The position numbers and the translations under genes are program-made. Shown piece by piece: positions 10,993 to 25,086 of a stretch of 64,000 nt of DNA (within the stretch, counting starts at the first letter, position 1; each line of letters starts with the position of its first letter). Below the pieces are notes generated by a model. The model made no database searches and was not told the DNA's origin. It saw only the letters and a program-made list of their open reading frames with translations. The DNA is taken from the NCBI GenBank assembly GCA_034638255.1, contig JAWPGT010000009.1, positions 744,001-808,000 on the forward strand. Direction: 5' to 3'. Origin of the DNA: Coprinus comatus (lineage: Eukaryota > Basidiomycota > Agaricomycetes > Agaricales > Agaricaceae).

Positions 10993-12827
10993 AAAAATCG
11001 GTTTTTAATCGTCCTTTTGGGTGATTTTTTTTTTCGATTGGTCGAGTCGCTTTTTTTCCCCTATCTGCCTCTTCACGCATTTTTCTACATTTTCTTTTCT
11101 CGCTTATTATGGGTTTTTTGGTTTTGGTTTATGAGGTTCCTCTTTTCCTTTATTTCATTCTCATCTCCTACTTCTCTTCCTTCTTTTGAAGAACTTCTCT
11201 GCGATTATGCAGTTTCTTCGGAGGTTTTTTATATCATCCTTTCCCTTCTTTCCTTTTTCTTTCACCCCCCTATTTCTGATTGATTTTGAAATAACTGTAT
11301 TTGGGGTCTTTCTTTACAAGAAAGGAAAAAAATCTTCCTTTTTTGGGTTTCTTTTTCCTCTTTCTTTTTTTTTCATTTATGGTTTTGTGGGTTTCTTTTT
11401 TTGGTTCTTGGTTTTCCCTTTGTGGAGAATTGGAATCGGGAACATACACGGGTTTTTCAGGTGGATCTATTATCAGTTTTTTGGTTAGGGCTAGGGAGGG
11501 AGAGTCAGGGAAGATATCGGTGCAGAATGGGATGGGTAGTGTGGGAGATGCGGACGAAGGAAGGCAAGGGGGAAGGTGAAGAGACAAGTAGTTGTCTCTT
11601 GTGTTTTTTTTTCTCTTCTCTCTTCTCATTTAACGTGGGCATATGGATCACGGGGAAGGGAGATCATGACGACCAAGTTTCATCCAAAACATTTTTCTGT
11701 TCTTTTAAAGGGAATTTTCTTTATTGCCTTTTTTGGGGAAGAACGAACTTCTTTCCTTGGCAAAAAAAAAAGTCCTTCGAAGCTTCACCGAGTTTGAAAC
11801 TTCAAAAAATATCAACACACAATGCAGTATACAATATGTCAATCAATATGCACGTCCATTCAACGTTTCAACAATCACATCTCACTTGTTTTCCTTTTTT
11901 TTTCTGTTTCTTTTTTTTTTTATCGGCATTATATTCATCATTCATTTTCGGTTATTTCATCCTTTACTAGTATCCTACCATGATACGAAGTTTTCTCGGA
12001 GGTTTCTTTTTGGAAATTGGAGTTTGGGGGTTGGAAGGGGGTTTTGTGTGTACGTTCCTTTTTTTCTGCTTTTGCTGTTGCTTTTAGCTTTTTGCTGTTG
12101 CTCTTTCCATTTCCTCCTTTCTTTCTCTTTCATTTGTACTTCTATGTACTCTTGCTTATTTTCTCGTTATCCGATTTTTACAGCTTTATGGTTTCTTTTT
12201 ACAGTATCGGAGTCCGGACTATCAAAAGCTTGAAGCTCTTGGAGCCTTTTGCTTTTGCTTTTTTTCTCTCCCCTCGTCTCCTATTGCATTTTTGCAATTG
12301 CTGTTATATTCTTTTTCATTCTGTTTTGTTATTAAAATCATTGACAACAAACATACACCACTGACAACGTGTTCAAAAAACAAAAGAAGACATATTTGTT
12401 GGTGGAAACATAACATAACATGTTCATGTTTTTTGTTGCTGTTGTTTTGTTTTTTTGGATGTAACAGAACAGAAGTAGTTTACGTATGATTTTTATGGAC
12501 TTGAAAAAACGTCGTTCATCGATCGTCGTTTTTTTTTTTGCTTTATATAAATATAAATCTCTCAAAAATTTTGTGAATGTGTGTTCATTATTAAAAGAAA
12601 AAAAATGCTTTTCAGCTTTGTTGCGTATGTGCAATGAGGCCTGACTCCTGAGGACCTTGACGAATGTTATGAGTCCATCAAATATCTAAAAATAATAGTA
12701 ATCTGCCGTGATTGTTCATTTATGAAGCCGACCACCACGTTGCGTTGTTCTTCAACCTCGAGGCTCGAATATCAACATCTTGTACCCTGCTTGTACTCGT
12801 ACTTATACCACACAGCCTAGTTAATAG
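10993..12827. other. Long T/C-rich gene-free region
   Basis: The plus strand is strongly pyrimidine-rich for about 1.5 kb, with many T runs of 6-10. Open frames here encode only Phe/Leu/Ser-rich sequence expected from composition. It may contain the 3' UTR of the C2H2 gene and the promoter of the NACHT gene. No RNA gene is recognised. Confidence 0.6.
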
Positions 12828-14534
12828 ATGGCCAACAAAGTCTCGCGTATCTTTCGTCCGAATTATTGGAAGAAGAAACAGTTACAGGAGGAACGAAGAA
12901 TAAAACATGAAGTTCAACGGGAAGATGTAGGAATTCAAGCTCAAGTTGAGCGGGAGCTTGATTGCGTCAGTACTGGTATGACATTCATTCTTATCTTCGT
13001 ATGTATATCTTGTCTGGTTAATCTTACAGTTTGCTCTATAAAATATTAGAGAAGCAGACACGAGAAAATGAGGCTATTACTGCAGGATGTAGCTGTAACC
13101 AAGCTGTTGTACAGAATCTGATAGTTGAGAATGAGTGTGAGTGTTAACCTGTCCATCATAATAAGAATGAGCGTTTAACTAGCCCTCCAAATATTGTGTA
13201 GTGTTGAAGAAATTATTAATGCAACGAGAGGTTGAAGAAAGTAAGCTGCCATACGTTGACTCGTTCGACTTTGCACTAATGGTAATCATCATGATGTAGC
13301 ATTGAACTTACTTGCCAAGTACTCCAATCCACATGCGGAAATCAACTCTGCTAGTCGTCATCCTCTTCCTCGATGCCTCCCTGGAACACGTACTCAACTC
13401 TTAACTGCTGCTAAACAATGGCTTATGGATTCTCAAAGGAAAACAAACACATTTTGGTTACATGGTCCCGCAGGAGTGGGTAAATCAGCTGTTGCCCAAA
13501 CTGTTGCCGAATATGCAAGAGATAATGAGATGTTGGGAGGCGTATTCTTCCTCTCTGATGTAAACGATCGAAATGATCCTTGCACCATCTTTCCTACTAT
13601 CGCCCGCCAAATCGCCGAAGTTAATGATAACTATCGGAGAGAGGTCGGGAAGATCTTGGCTTCTACTCCACTGCTCCCGCATCTCGATCTTGCAACACAA
13701 TTGGAAAATCTCATCGTCAAACCTTTTCGTCAAATCCATTTGGATGTGACTTTTGTGTTCGTATTAGATGGTCTGGAAGAATGCAACGGGTTTGATAAAC
13801 AATATGAATTGGTGAACTTGATAACCAAGCTCAATCATTCTCCTGGCGGTAGCCTTCCTATCTTGTGGATGATCACCAGTAGGACGGAACAACACCTCAG
13901 GCTTATCTGGGAAAGAGAGGATATTCAAGAACTATGGTGGATTGAAGAAATGGCGATGGATACCCAAGATGCCGAAGAAGACACGGCGCGTTATATTCGT
14001 TCAGAATTCACAAGGATTAAGCAGAAATATGTGATGGTTATTGAAGACAAAGACTGGCCGGATGAGATGAGGGTTAGGAAGATTATTGATGCCTCTTCAG
14101 GATACTTTGCTTATGCTTCCAGTATCATGAGGTTCATTGATGATTTGAATTATTCAAACCCGACTGCGCAACTAGACACCGTAATGCAAATGCTCAGGAG
14201 TCAAAATCAAACCGTGCCGGACACCTCGAGTGGGAATCCTCTGGAATTTCTCGATGCATTGTACAATGGAATTATAAACAGGATTCCCAAGAGCATATTA
14301 GATGAGGCAAAGTGTATACTATATGCTTTCTATCAGTTGGAGAGAACTGGCTATCAACTGTGCTTACATGATTTCTTCAACTACCTTGGGAGAGACGTTT
14401 ACCGCCCTATGAGTATGCTTCACTCCGTATTGAAGATCCCTCCACGCAAGGATTTTCAGGCCGTTTCGAGCTCATGCTCCCCTTCCACTGGTCATTTCTT
14501 TCCTTTATCAGTAAACTGCCCCTCCCCCCGCTAG
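12828..14534 (+). CDS. NACHT-domain STAND NTPase (NLR-like), C-terminus uncertain
   Basis: This is a P-loop signalling ATPase of the kind expanded in mushroom genomes, often linked to fungal self/non-self recognition. Four exons join in phase: 12828-12975, 13050-13136, 13202-13240 and 13300 on. The N-terminus is charged and probably coiled coil. A typical pre-NACHT linker follows (HPLPRCLPGTR). Walker A is HGPAGVGKSAVAQTVAEYA (near 13462-13515), Walker B is FVFVLDGLEEC (near 13750-13783), and a sensor-like WMITSRTEQHLR comes after. The winged-helix-like tail is recognisable to about 14420. The frame then ends at 14534 without ankyrin, WD40 or TPR repeats. An overlapping frame (14474 on) reads FHWSFLSFI, which resembles the usual continuation, so a frame break near 14420-14480 is likely. 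Function beyond NTPase is inference. Confidence 0.85.
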
Positions 14535-17371
14535 GTGATGGACTATTTAGGTCGGTTAGTAATAGTGTCCGCTCGCAAGTAACATCACGAGCAGCATTTA
14601 TTTTGAATTCGCCAATATTACTCTCTGCGGTGGAACCTACCATTCCGTTACAGATCGACTCAGTGTGTTGCCCTCTTTTAACGTCCCCATTGGCTCCGAA
14701 AGTAAGATTGTTTATTTCTAGTATTTTATTAAGATTCATGACTAAGCACAAGATGGCAGGTGAACATGTAGGAAATATTGTCGAAGCAGCAATCCATATG
14801 CTCTTTCACTTCACCAACCCAGGAGATATCAGAAAATTTGATTTTAGAAAGTTGTTCAAGCTCCGCTTAAAGAGTACCCTTCGCCTCACTGTGAGTAATA
14901 GGGTCCTTTTTCTTACGGGTTTTACATGAACATTGAAGATGAATCGTTTTTTAAATAGCCCGGCAGGCTTTTAGAAATAACTCACTTGCTAGACTCGAGT
15001 ACGATACCAACAGGGAGAAAAAATCAACCCCTTCCACCATTGGTAACATACTTGACGTCCAATAGAGCTCGCAGTGGTCTAATATCTTAATCAGAACCGT
15101 GAAAAATTCCTTGACAAAAATTCCCGACCGCCATTGTAAGTACTACACCATTCTCTGGGATTTTGCTCATGTTGATCTATACTATACATAAGTGTGTGCG
15201 CATTTATTGGGGATCATGGTATGAAGCTTACAGCAATGGTGGTTTCTTCTACGAACCTCAAATCAACTCTTCGCCTTCTACCACTGCAAGGAAGATCATG
15301 GATCTATGGCATTGACCTAAGCTCCGAAGAAGTAAGTTCAATTCCACGATACTAGGACATCAACCCGGATGTACTTATCAACGAAACAGGGGCTTGAGTG
15401 GGATCTTGAGATCATTGAATGAGACTATTGCCCCCCGTTGTGTACGAGGAATAGTGTCTAAGATTGTTAGCACACAACCCGCCTTCCTAGGCCAAGGCCC
15501 TGAGCTCGATGGCATTGTTGATCTTGAGAAAGAGGGTCTGTAACGTAACCTGGTATTCGTCCTTTGACTATCTCCTATCATAATGGGTGTCGTAGAATAA
15601 GTTAAAGGGTTGATGTTATGACTTCTCGAGATATGTCCGAGGGTGTCTGGAGGGGCGAAGACTACTGAAGTCCAGAGAGAACTTATCCCGGACCCCGGCG
15701 AAGACATGTCTCCAATACCCCGCATCTGAACTTTCACCTTGTCCTTTCCGGCGCCGGTTCCATTTGAGATGAGAATGGATTTCAAGTAGAATACCGACGA
15801 GGATGATTGATCAAGTACCTGGTATCTTTGAACCTTGCCTGAACCACGCTCCAAGTGAAGAAAAGTGATGGTTCGGGAGCGTGTGCGTAAGCGATTGTTT
15901 TTCTATTACTTGCGACCGAAACGTTACACAAAAAGGTCGATACTCCCGAGTCCCCCTCGTATATATATCTCATAAGGGCGTTGGACAAATAAAAATAAAC
16001 TATAAAAAATCACACATAATAAACATAACGTATCAAGTCATCTACCCGTTACAAGGACTTCAGGTATTCCAAAATTAGATCGGATTTCTAATATGCAACC
16101 TGCTCTATCACCATCACCTAGTCGCGGAAATGGTGTCGTACAGCCTGCGTCGTCTGTTCTCTATGTGGTACTGTCCGTAAGGATATGGAGAATCTGGTCC
16201 AGCAATATATAAATCAAACTATTGTTTCCTATCATACCCTTTGCATTATTCAAAGAGCTGTGGTGCTCTCAAGACTGGATTTGGCTACATTTCAAGATCT
16301 TCAATAATTGATCCCGTGAAATATTCGTGCTAGTTACCGTAAGGTTAGTTTCGCGTCACTCTTTATTTTCTTCTCAATTTGCTCAATGTGTAACGCCTAA
16401 GACTGATGAGAATATTTTGACCCGAGTGTAAGTGCTTACACTCGAGTAGGACTTTTCTGTGCATATACCTTCTACCCAACCCAACCATCAGCACTTCAGC
16501 ATCCGTGTCTCACCTCTGTATTCCTATCCCCCTGGTGCGTCATCGTTACGAATGACAGAGTCTAATTAATCGTGTGACCTTCAGGAGGAACAGATCAAGG
16601 ACTGAATGGATTTCTCTCGTACATAAATTGATAGCTCCGGACCTCAAACCATTGCACTAATACGTGCTTCACCTATCATCATTGTGTGTTGTATCCTTCC
16701 TCCATCTCAATTAGGGGCGGAAAATCCCAAAGAGCTTCTACGAGAGTGTGTCATAAATCAAGCGACACCGACTGCGGAAGTATCAGATTCTAAAAAGAAG
16801 GGGCGTCCATCAAAACGTGATAAAGTTAAAACAGTCCGAGTGGAGGCTCTTGAAGCTTGAAGCTTGAACCAATGGCTTGACGATTCATGCAAATGTCCAA
16901 ATATTTCCATTTCGCCATTATAGGGGATGAATTCGTACGTTACCAGGGAGATAAATCAAGCATTACTTTCGGCTCTGGGAACCTTCACGCAAGAATCGAT
17001 CGTACACAATGCGACCATTATTATCCTAACACCTAACATTATTATCCTAGAGAGCGTTTGTGAGAAGCACAGACAATTCGAGAGGGAAAATCTGATGTTC
17101 AGTAGAACAGGTGTCCGAGATGACCGGAGTTGATGAAGCAGGGGTTCTTACAATGCTAAGTTCTAATCTGGTTCTAACGGCTGCTAACAGTTACAATACA
17201 CTGTTCATAAGCGGTTATCCCTAAGGTATCATCCCCGACAATGTTTTATCTACCCTTTTTATCCAAGTAAGTGCGCTTTAACTCCTGGATGTCGATGTCT
17301 TGCTTTTCTTCCTCGACCTTCGTAAGCCTATACCCAAACCCACCGGCACTGGCTCCCAACGGCCCTTCAAG
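14535..17371. other. Region downstream of NACHT gene, no confident gene
   Basis: The first 400 bases may hold a decayed C-terminal part of the NACHT gene (open frame 14474-14929). Beyond this I find only short unrelated frames, including a 158-codon minus-strand frame (15378-15854) with no recognised domain or clear introns. The last few hundred bases should contain the GH16 gene promoter. Confidence 0.4.
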
Positions 17372-20009
17372 ATGTATTATAACGCGGATTCTACACCAAA
17401 TCCTTTCACTGCCAGGGTACAGTTCACTCCTCCAACTTCATCTCCCAACCGTGGATTCCAACCCAGCTCAGCACGGCCAAGAAACACTAAACCAATCTTG
17501 CGAAGTGCTGTGAGTGATAACTCACTGGTAAGTCATTATTACGCCCCGGTGCAAACACCTTATCAATCGAGATTATCGGTAAATGACACCCTAAAACCTA
17601 AAACGCCGTTGTGTGATAAAAACAGGTTGACTCGGGTCGCTACACTGTTCCAGAAAATGGAAATAAATCTCGAGCTTCAGATTCCGTTACGGACAAAGTA
17701 AGTTATGTGTTATAATTAAACGGTTTTCCAAGTTGGTTCTAAAGCAGATATCTCACAGTACTCACTGTCGCCGGATCCTCGGGCTTGGGGTACCAATATT
17801 TCTCCCAATTATCCTGAAGCGGACGACCACTTGCACAATCCTGACCCTCAACGAGATAGAAAGAACGATGCGGGTGGATCTTATTTCAACCGTCGCAGTG
17901 TTACAAATATGGGGTGTTTAATTTTATTGGGTGTAAGCATTATAAGTCTCTTGTGCGTACTACTAGTACATTATAGGCGTCATCACGGTTCTGAATGTTT
18001 ACGCGAACTATAATGAAGTGCTGGGTATCCTATGGCAACACATTTCACAAGACACCGGCAATCTATGAACGGCGGTTTTAATTTTGGTGGAATCAATGCG
18101 TCTGGGCAGGTGAATATAATGCTTTAAACTCTTCCTTTTCAATAACTATACGAGAAACGTTTAGGTTCCAGACATACCTGGTAATTGGGGGCTCATTGAC
18201 AAAGAAACACCACTAGAGGAATATTCTAAAGCTTCGTACACCAACCCCGGAGAAATATTAGAACTCGTTTTCAGTGATGAGTTCAATACTGACGGAAGGA
18301 CGTTTTATCCTGGAGAGGATCCATACTGGGAAGCACTAGATGCACACTACTGGGCTGTCAGTTCACCGTGTACTAATACTTGATTGAAAATACATCTCTA
18401 ACATACCCTTACCCTAGACGAACAACTTGGAATGGTATGATCCAGAGGCAGTTACCACTAAGGATGGGAACCTCGAGCTTACCTTGTCACACAAACGGAC
18501 GCATGACCTCAACTACCAAGGAGGAATGATAACAACGTGGAATAAATTTTGCTTTACTGGTGGAATTATCGAAACAAGTGTGCAACTTCCAGGAGCAAGT
18601 AATATTGCTGGACTATGGCCAGCTGTCTGGGCACTTGGAAATTTGGGTGAGTATAATTGAAACAATTTAATTAACACACACTCTCAACCTCAATGGATAG
18701 GGCGGGCGGGTTACGGTTCGACCCTGGATGGCCTCGTAAGCTGGGACTTTTGCTCTGAATTTTCGCCATTGTGCTGATAAGAGGATCTATTAGTGGCCGT
18801 ATACTTACGATGCTTGTGATGTTGGAACTGCACCGAATCAAACACGCAACGGCTTACCATTGGCCGCTCTTGAAAACGGCGACAGAGATGCCAATTACGA
18901 GTTATCCTACCTTCCGGGACAGCGACTATCCCGTTGTACCTGCCCTGGAGAGTCTCATCCTGGGCCTATGCATAAAGATGGAACCTATGTCGGAAGATCG
19001 GCACCTGAAATTGATGTGCTCGAAGCACAGGTAATTCAATATATATATCAAAAATAAAATTACACTGGTTAACTCTACATAAAGGTTGGAGGAACTCCAA
19101 AGACAGGGGAGGTTTCGCAATCTGCCCAGTGGGCGGTAAGTTGATTCGCTTATCGAATCCGTTCAACATTATTTATTTGTATACAATTCCCGCCTAGCCA
19201 TTTAATGCTGCATACGAGTGGACCAACAATTCAGAGACTTTGCAAATCTATGACCCCGAGGTATCGCATCTGAATACATACAAAGGAGCTATATATCAAC
19301 AAGCAACCTCTGTTGTCACTAAAACAAGTAAGTCTGGAGCCATTTGTCCTTATCACGATCAGCTAATAAACTTTATAAAGACCCAAGGTGTTATGAACGT
19401 TCACCAAATTCTTGTTTTTCTATCTATGGGTTCGAGTACAAGCCTGGTTTTGAAGATGCTGTCAGTCTTTCATTCACAACACATACATTTTTTTGCATTG
19501 ACACTCTTAACCGCTCAGTACATCACATGGCTGTCAGATAACAAGTTAGCCTGGACATTTAGATCTGGGGGAACTGCAGCTGATCCACGAGTACAAATTT
19601 CAGCTAGGCCAGTTCCACAAGAACCTTTGGTATGTATCACCTTTCACCATTACCATCATATGCTTAGTTTGACTCTCCCAGTATCTACTTATCAACCTGG
19701 GAATATCGAGAAACTTTGGTGATGTCGACTTTGAGCATCTCATCTTTCCTACCAAGATGAAAGTAGATTGGATTAGAGTTTATCAGCCTTCTGACGCAAT
19801 TAATGTTGGTTGTGACCCCAAAGATTTCCCCACAAAAGCTTACATTGATCAGTAAGCTACTTTATAATCAGGTATTCGGCCGATTGTGCTTAATTCTTTC
19901 TACCAGGTATATCGAAGCGTACACTAACGCCAATCTTACGACATGGGTTGATGATTATGGGCAGCCTTGGCCGAAGAACTCGTTTGTGACCGATTGTGAA
20001 CAAGTCTAA
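17372..20009 (+). CDS. KRE6: KRE6/SKN1-type GH16 beta-glucan synthesis protein
   Basis: This is a type II membrane protein of the SKN1/KRE6 family, needed for cell-wall beta-1,6-glucan assembly in the secretory pathway. The cytosolic N-terminus is polar and carries [10 protein letters not shown] and [14 protein letters not shown]. One membrane segment ([14 protein letters not shown]) then joins AGYPMATHF in frame across an intron at 17953-18018. The luminal GH16 domain starts with [13 protein letters not shown] and includes [11 protein letters not shown]. The catalytic signature EIDVLE at 19007-19024 keeps both glutamates and the aspartate. Intron-split blocks continue through [14 protein letters not shown] and [10 protein letters not shown] to the stop at 20007-20009. 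Clear exons include 17372-17527, 17626-17697, 17759-17952, 18019-18109, 18165-18356 and 18418-18646. An alternative ATG exists at 17300; 17372 matches the start expected for the family better. Confidence 0.93.
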
Positions 20010-22120
<2,111 letters not shown>

Positions 22121-23030
22121 TTTTTTTAAGTATCTACGAGAGGGAGGAAGGTGAGATGTGAAAATTTAGAAAATTTAATACATACAGTACATAGGCCGAG
22201 ACTCGATACCACGCACGCAACTTGCAAGCATATGTAGCATATACCATCGTCGCTTTCAACAGCGATATCTTCATTAAATTTGTTGTTTTATTGTTAATAG
22301 CCGCACTTCAGAGCTTCAAATTTCAACGTTTCAATGCCGGTAAGTCAGATGGGGGGGGTTTAATTGATTACTAAATACATTGCGGAACCCTTTGCGGTCT
22401 CTGTAAGATTAAGACCTCTGCATATTGGGAGAAGAGTGTAGTCGACTGAAGTGATCATACCTCGAACTTTTTGTCGCGCTGGGCGTTCTCTCTCCAGTTC
22501 GGCTGTATGGACCTTTACTGAGTCGATACTATATAAGTATGGCATAGTATGGTCTAATCAAGAAGAAAAAGAAAAAGAAGATAAGCCCGTTCCACCTGGA
22601 CTGTTGGACTATAACATTCGTAATTTCAGATATTCATATGCTAGCTTTCCACCTACATCCTTACGTGGAATTGCTGATATTTGCGCCTCAAAACGATCCT
22701 GGTTTAATGACAAGTGTGTTTCGAGTCTCGACTTCGTGTGGTTTTTTAGTTATGGAGTGGCTTGTCACGCATGCCGTCACGTAACTTCAACACGTCCACC
22801 AACTTTTAACGTTTTATAAAACTCCCTTCCCTTTAAGCCAAACGAGTTTTCTGCGCTCATGACTTGGTTTCACTACGATGATGACTTGTAGGCCCCACGA
22901 CTCCGCATCAGCGTATCGTATCCGGAACAGAGGATTAGCATTTATTGTATAGTTTCTGTTTCACAGGTGTCGGGCAGTGTTGTGAGTGAGGCAGTGACAA
23001 AAAGTCTTTTGTGCTTGGATTCCCATTATA
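22121..23030. other. Intergenic region with one unrecognised 122-codon frame
   Basis: A plus-strand open frame at 22451-22819 begins MIIPRTFCRAGRSLSSSAVW, which resembles a mitochondrial presequence. No domain or supporting introns are visible, so I do not call it a gene. Confidence 0.3.
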
Positions 23031-25086
23031 ATGGAATCTGTAAGTCTCTATTGTATACAGGCATATGCTATTATTACTGCTAGATCCAACTAACATCTAC
23101 AAAACGACGGCTTAAAAAACCTCATTCAATCAAACTCCCCCCTGAACACTTCCTATGGAACCGCAGTCCAACAGAGACCTTCCCAAAAACCTCTCACTAA
23201 AATCTTTCAATATGCTGTTTCAAAGACGGTTATCTGGGAGCGGGAACTTCCAAAGATAGTCAAGCCAACCCGCAAACGAATTACGGGGCCTGTACTAGAC
23301 ACTCATCCACATAGCCCAAGGTTTGACCTTGTTCCTTCAAACAGGACTGATAATATGTCTCTTACCCCCGTGGTCCTCGGATCGGTTCAAAAAGATGGCG
23401 CGAGATTTGTATGTCTGAACATACACTCTGGACTGACTTGGCTATCGAACTGAGTGTCGAGAAGATTGAACAACAGTGCAAGCTTCTCATACTTGTATGC
23501 CGACTCTCGCGCGAGAATATTGGATTCAGACGATAACAATAAGTCCCTCTACCTGACCTTGGAAGTGGATTTTCGCCAGTGGAATATCCAGAACCCAATG
23601 TCTAACCCAGTAGACTCTCATCTTCTATTGGACTCCCAAGAGCATTACTATAACTTCTTCAACCTCGTTAACGATGTTTATGCAACACGATTTAAAACCA
23701 TCCGATATATCGAACCTCCGTCTATTTGGCTTTCTATTAGGAGGGTTAGATTCCATGCCTTGGATAATTTCTACTTGCATGGTACCTCTGTGGGAACTTC
23801 TAGCGACATCCTCTCAGTACCTGAAAATACCTATCTAGACACTGAATTTTCGGACCAGAAATCTCCCGGCACAACCTTTTATAACACTATCAAACACCTC
23901 AGTCTTGCTCAAATCTCGATCAATCCTAAATGGCCCACTCACCACCTCACTCTACTCACTTCATTATATCTCACTGGAATCAACGTCGACATCCTTCGCA
24001 ACATTCTTCTTCATTGTCGCCAACTTGAAGAAGTCATAGTCGAGAGACCCGAGCCCTACTTTTCTGATAAGGGTGAAATCGGTCAACACGGTGCTTTATC
24101 TTCAATGGATTCCCGGAACAGGAAGATCATTATGGAGCGTCTAACCTCCTTTGCCTGGAGCCCTCAGTTAGGACAAGAATTAGGAAACGAGGAAGACTAA
24201 TATGGGAGTAAGGTATTGCAAATAACTTGGATTTTGTATGGTATGATTATGCCCAATTTGAAACATTTAACCTGGGGACTTTGGGTGAAAGACTTTCAGT
24301 ATGAATCCTTGGCATCGATTTTAGGAAAAACTAAGTTAGGCGAAGGAACTGCCGAGTTGGAAACCTTGTCATTTGTGGACGGGCGTATTGGACCATTACT
24401 GGAGAATGCTACCTACGATTCCATAATCGGAATAAGACCACTTAAATTTAGCAGGGGTATGGAGACGGTGGTTCAACGTTACCGGAACATGTGTGACATA
24501 TTTAGGCTTAACTTTCAAAAGCTCAATCGTGTACGGTCTTTAAAGATGTCCAACTGCTCGAAGGGGTTTATACAAACTATATTCAAGGTTTTAAGCATGA
24601 AAAAGTTAGGACAAGAAAGGCCAAGGACCACCTTATTACCGATGTTGGAGAAGATTGAGGTGGACGGAGTATGGTATCGACTTGATAATGAAAGGAATAT
24701 AGGCGACGGTACCAACGACGAAGAACCTAGGATATTTCGTGGAGCTACCACTAACCGCGCAAGCGGTTCCTTCAAACCCTCAAACGCATATCTATTGGAG
24801 TGGCTAGGGTCCGTAAATGCTATTGCGGCTGAGCCGGAAACTGAAATGGACGAGGATTTATCGAATGAAATACCCGGGGGTAGTTTTGAATTGCTCGCAT
24901 CTTGGTTTCTGGGAAATGGTTTCTGCAAGATTGGATAACTCCACTTCTGAAAACCCTCATATACTTTCCTTGTATACCTCAAATTGTAAAGCTGTGCTTA
25001 CATTCCGCGACTGGCTGCACTGGAAAGGAGTCTCTTGTGACAACAATCTTAAACTTGAGTTAGACTTTGGGATGGGTTCAGATTGA
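23031..25086 (+). pseudogene. Decayed F-box / leucine-rich protein gene
   Basis: The pieces resemble a basidiomycete F-box protein, a substrate adaptor for SCF ubiquitin ligase, but they lie in different frames. A possible exon 1 (23031-23039) splices to TSTKRRLKKPHSIKLPPE. LTKIFQYAVSKTVIWER follows in another frame, then TPVVLGSV, then RWREICMSEHTLWTDLAIEL in a third. From 23454 one frame carries the leucine-rich body (SLYLTLEVDFRQW, IKHLSLAQISIN, LTSLYLTGINVDILRNILLH) but stops at TAA 24198-24200. The same frame resumes at once (LQITWILYGMIMPNLKHLTW) and runs to 24938, and further plausible sequence lies in yet another frame to 25086. No intron explains the stop. F-box identity is inferred from the RWREI..TLW pattern and layout. 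Confidence 0.6.

Noticed and set aside
10709..11080. His/Pro/Leu-rich minus-strand frame
   Set aside because: Antisense of the GAT/GAG acidic repeat at the end of the C2H2 gene.
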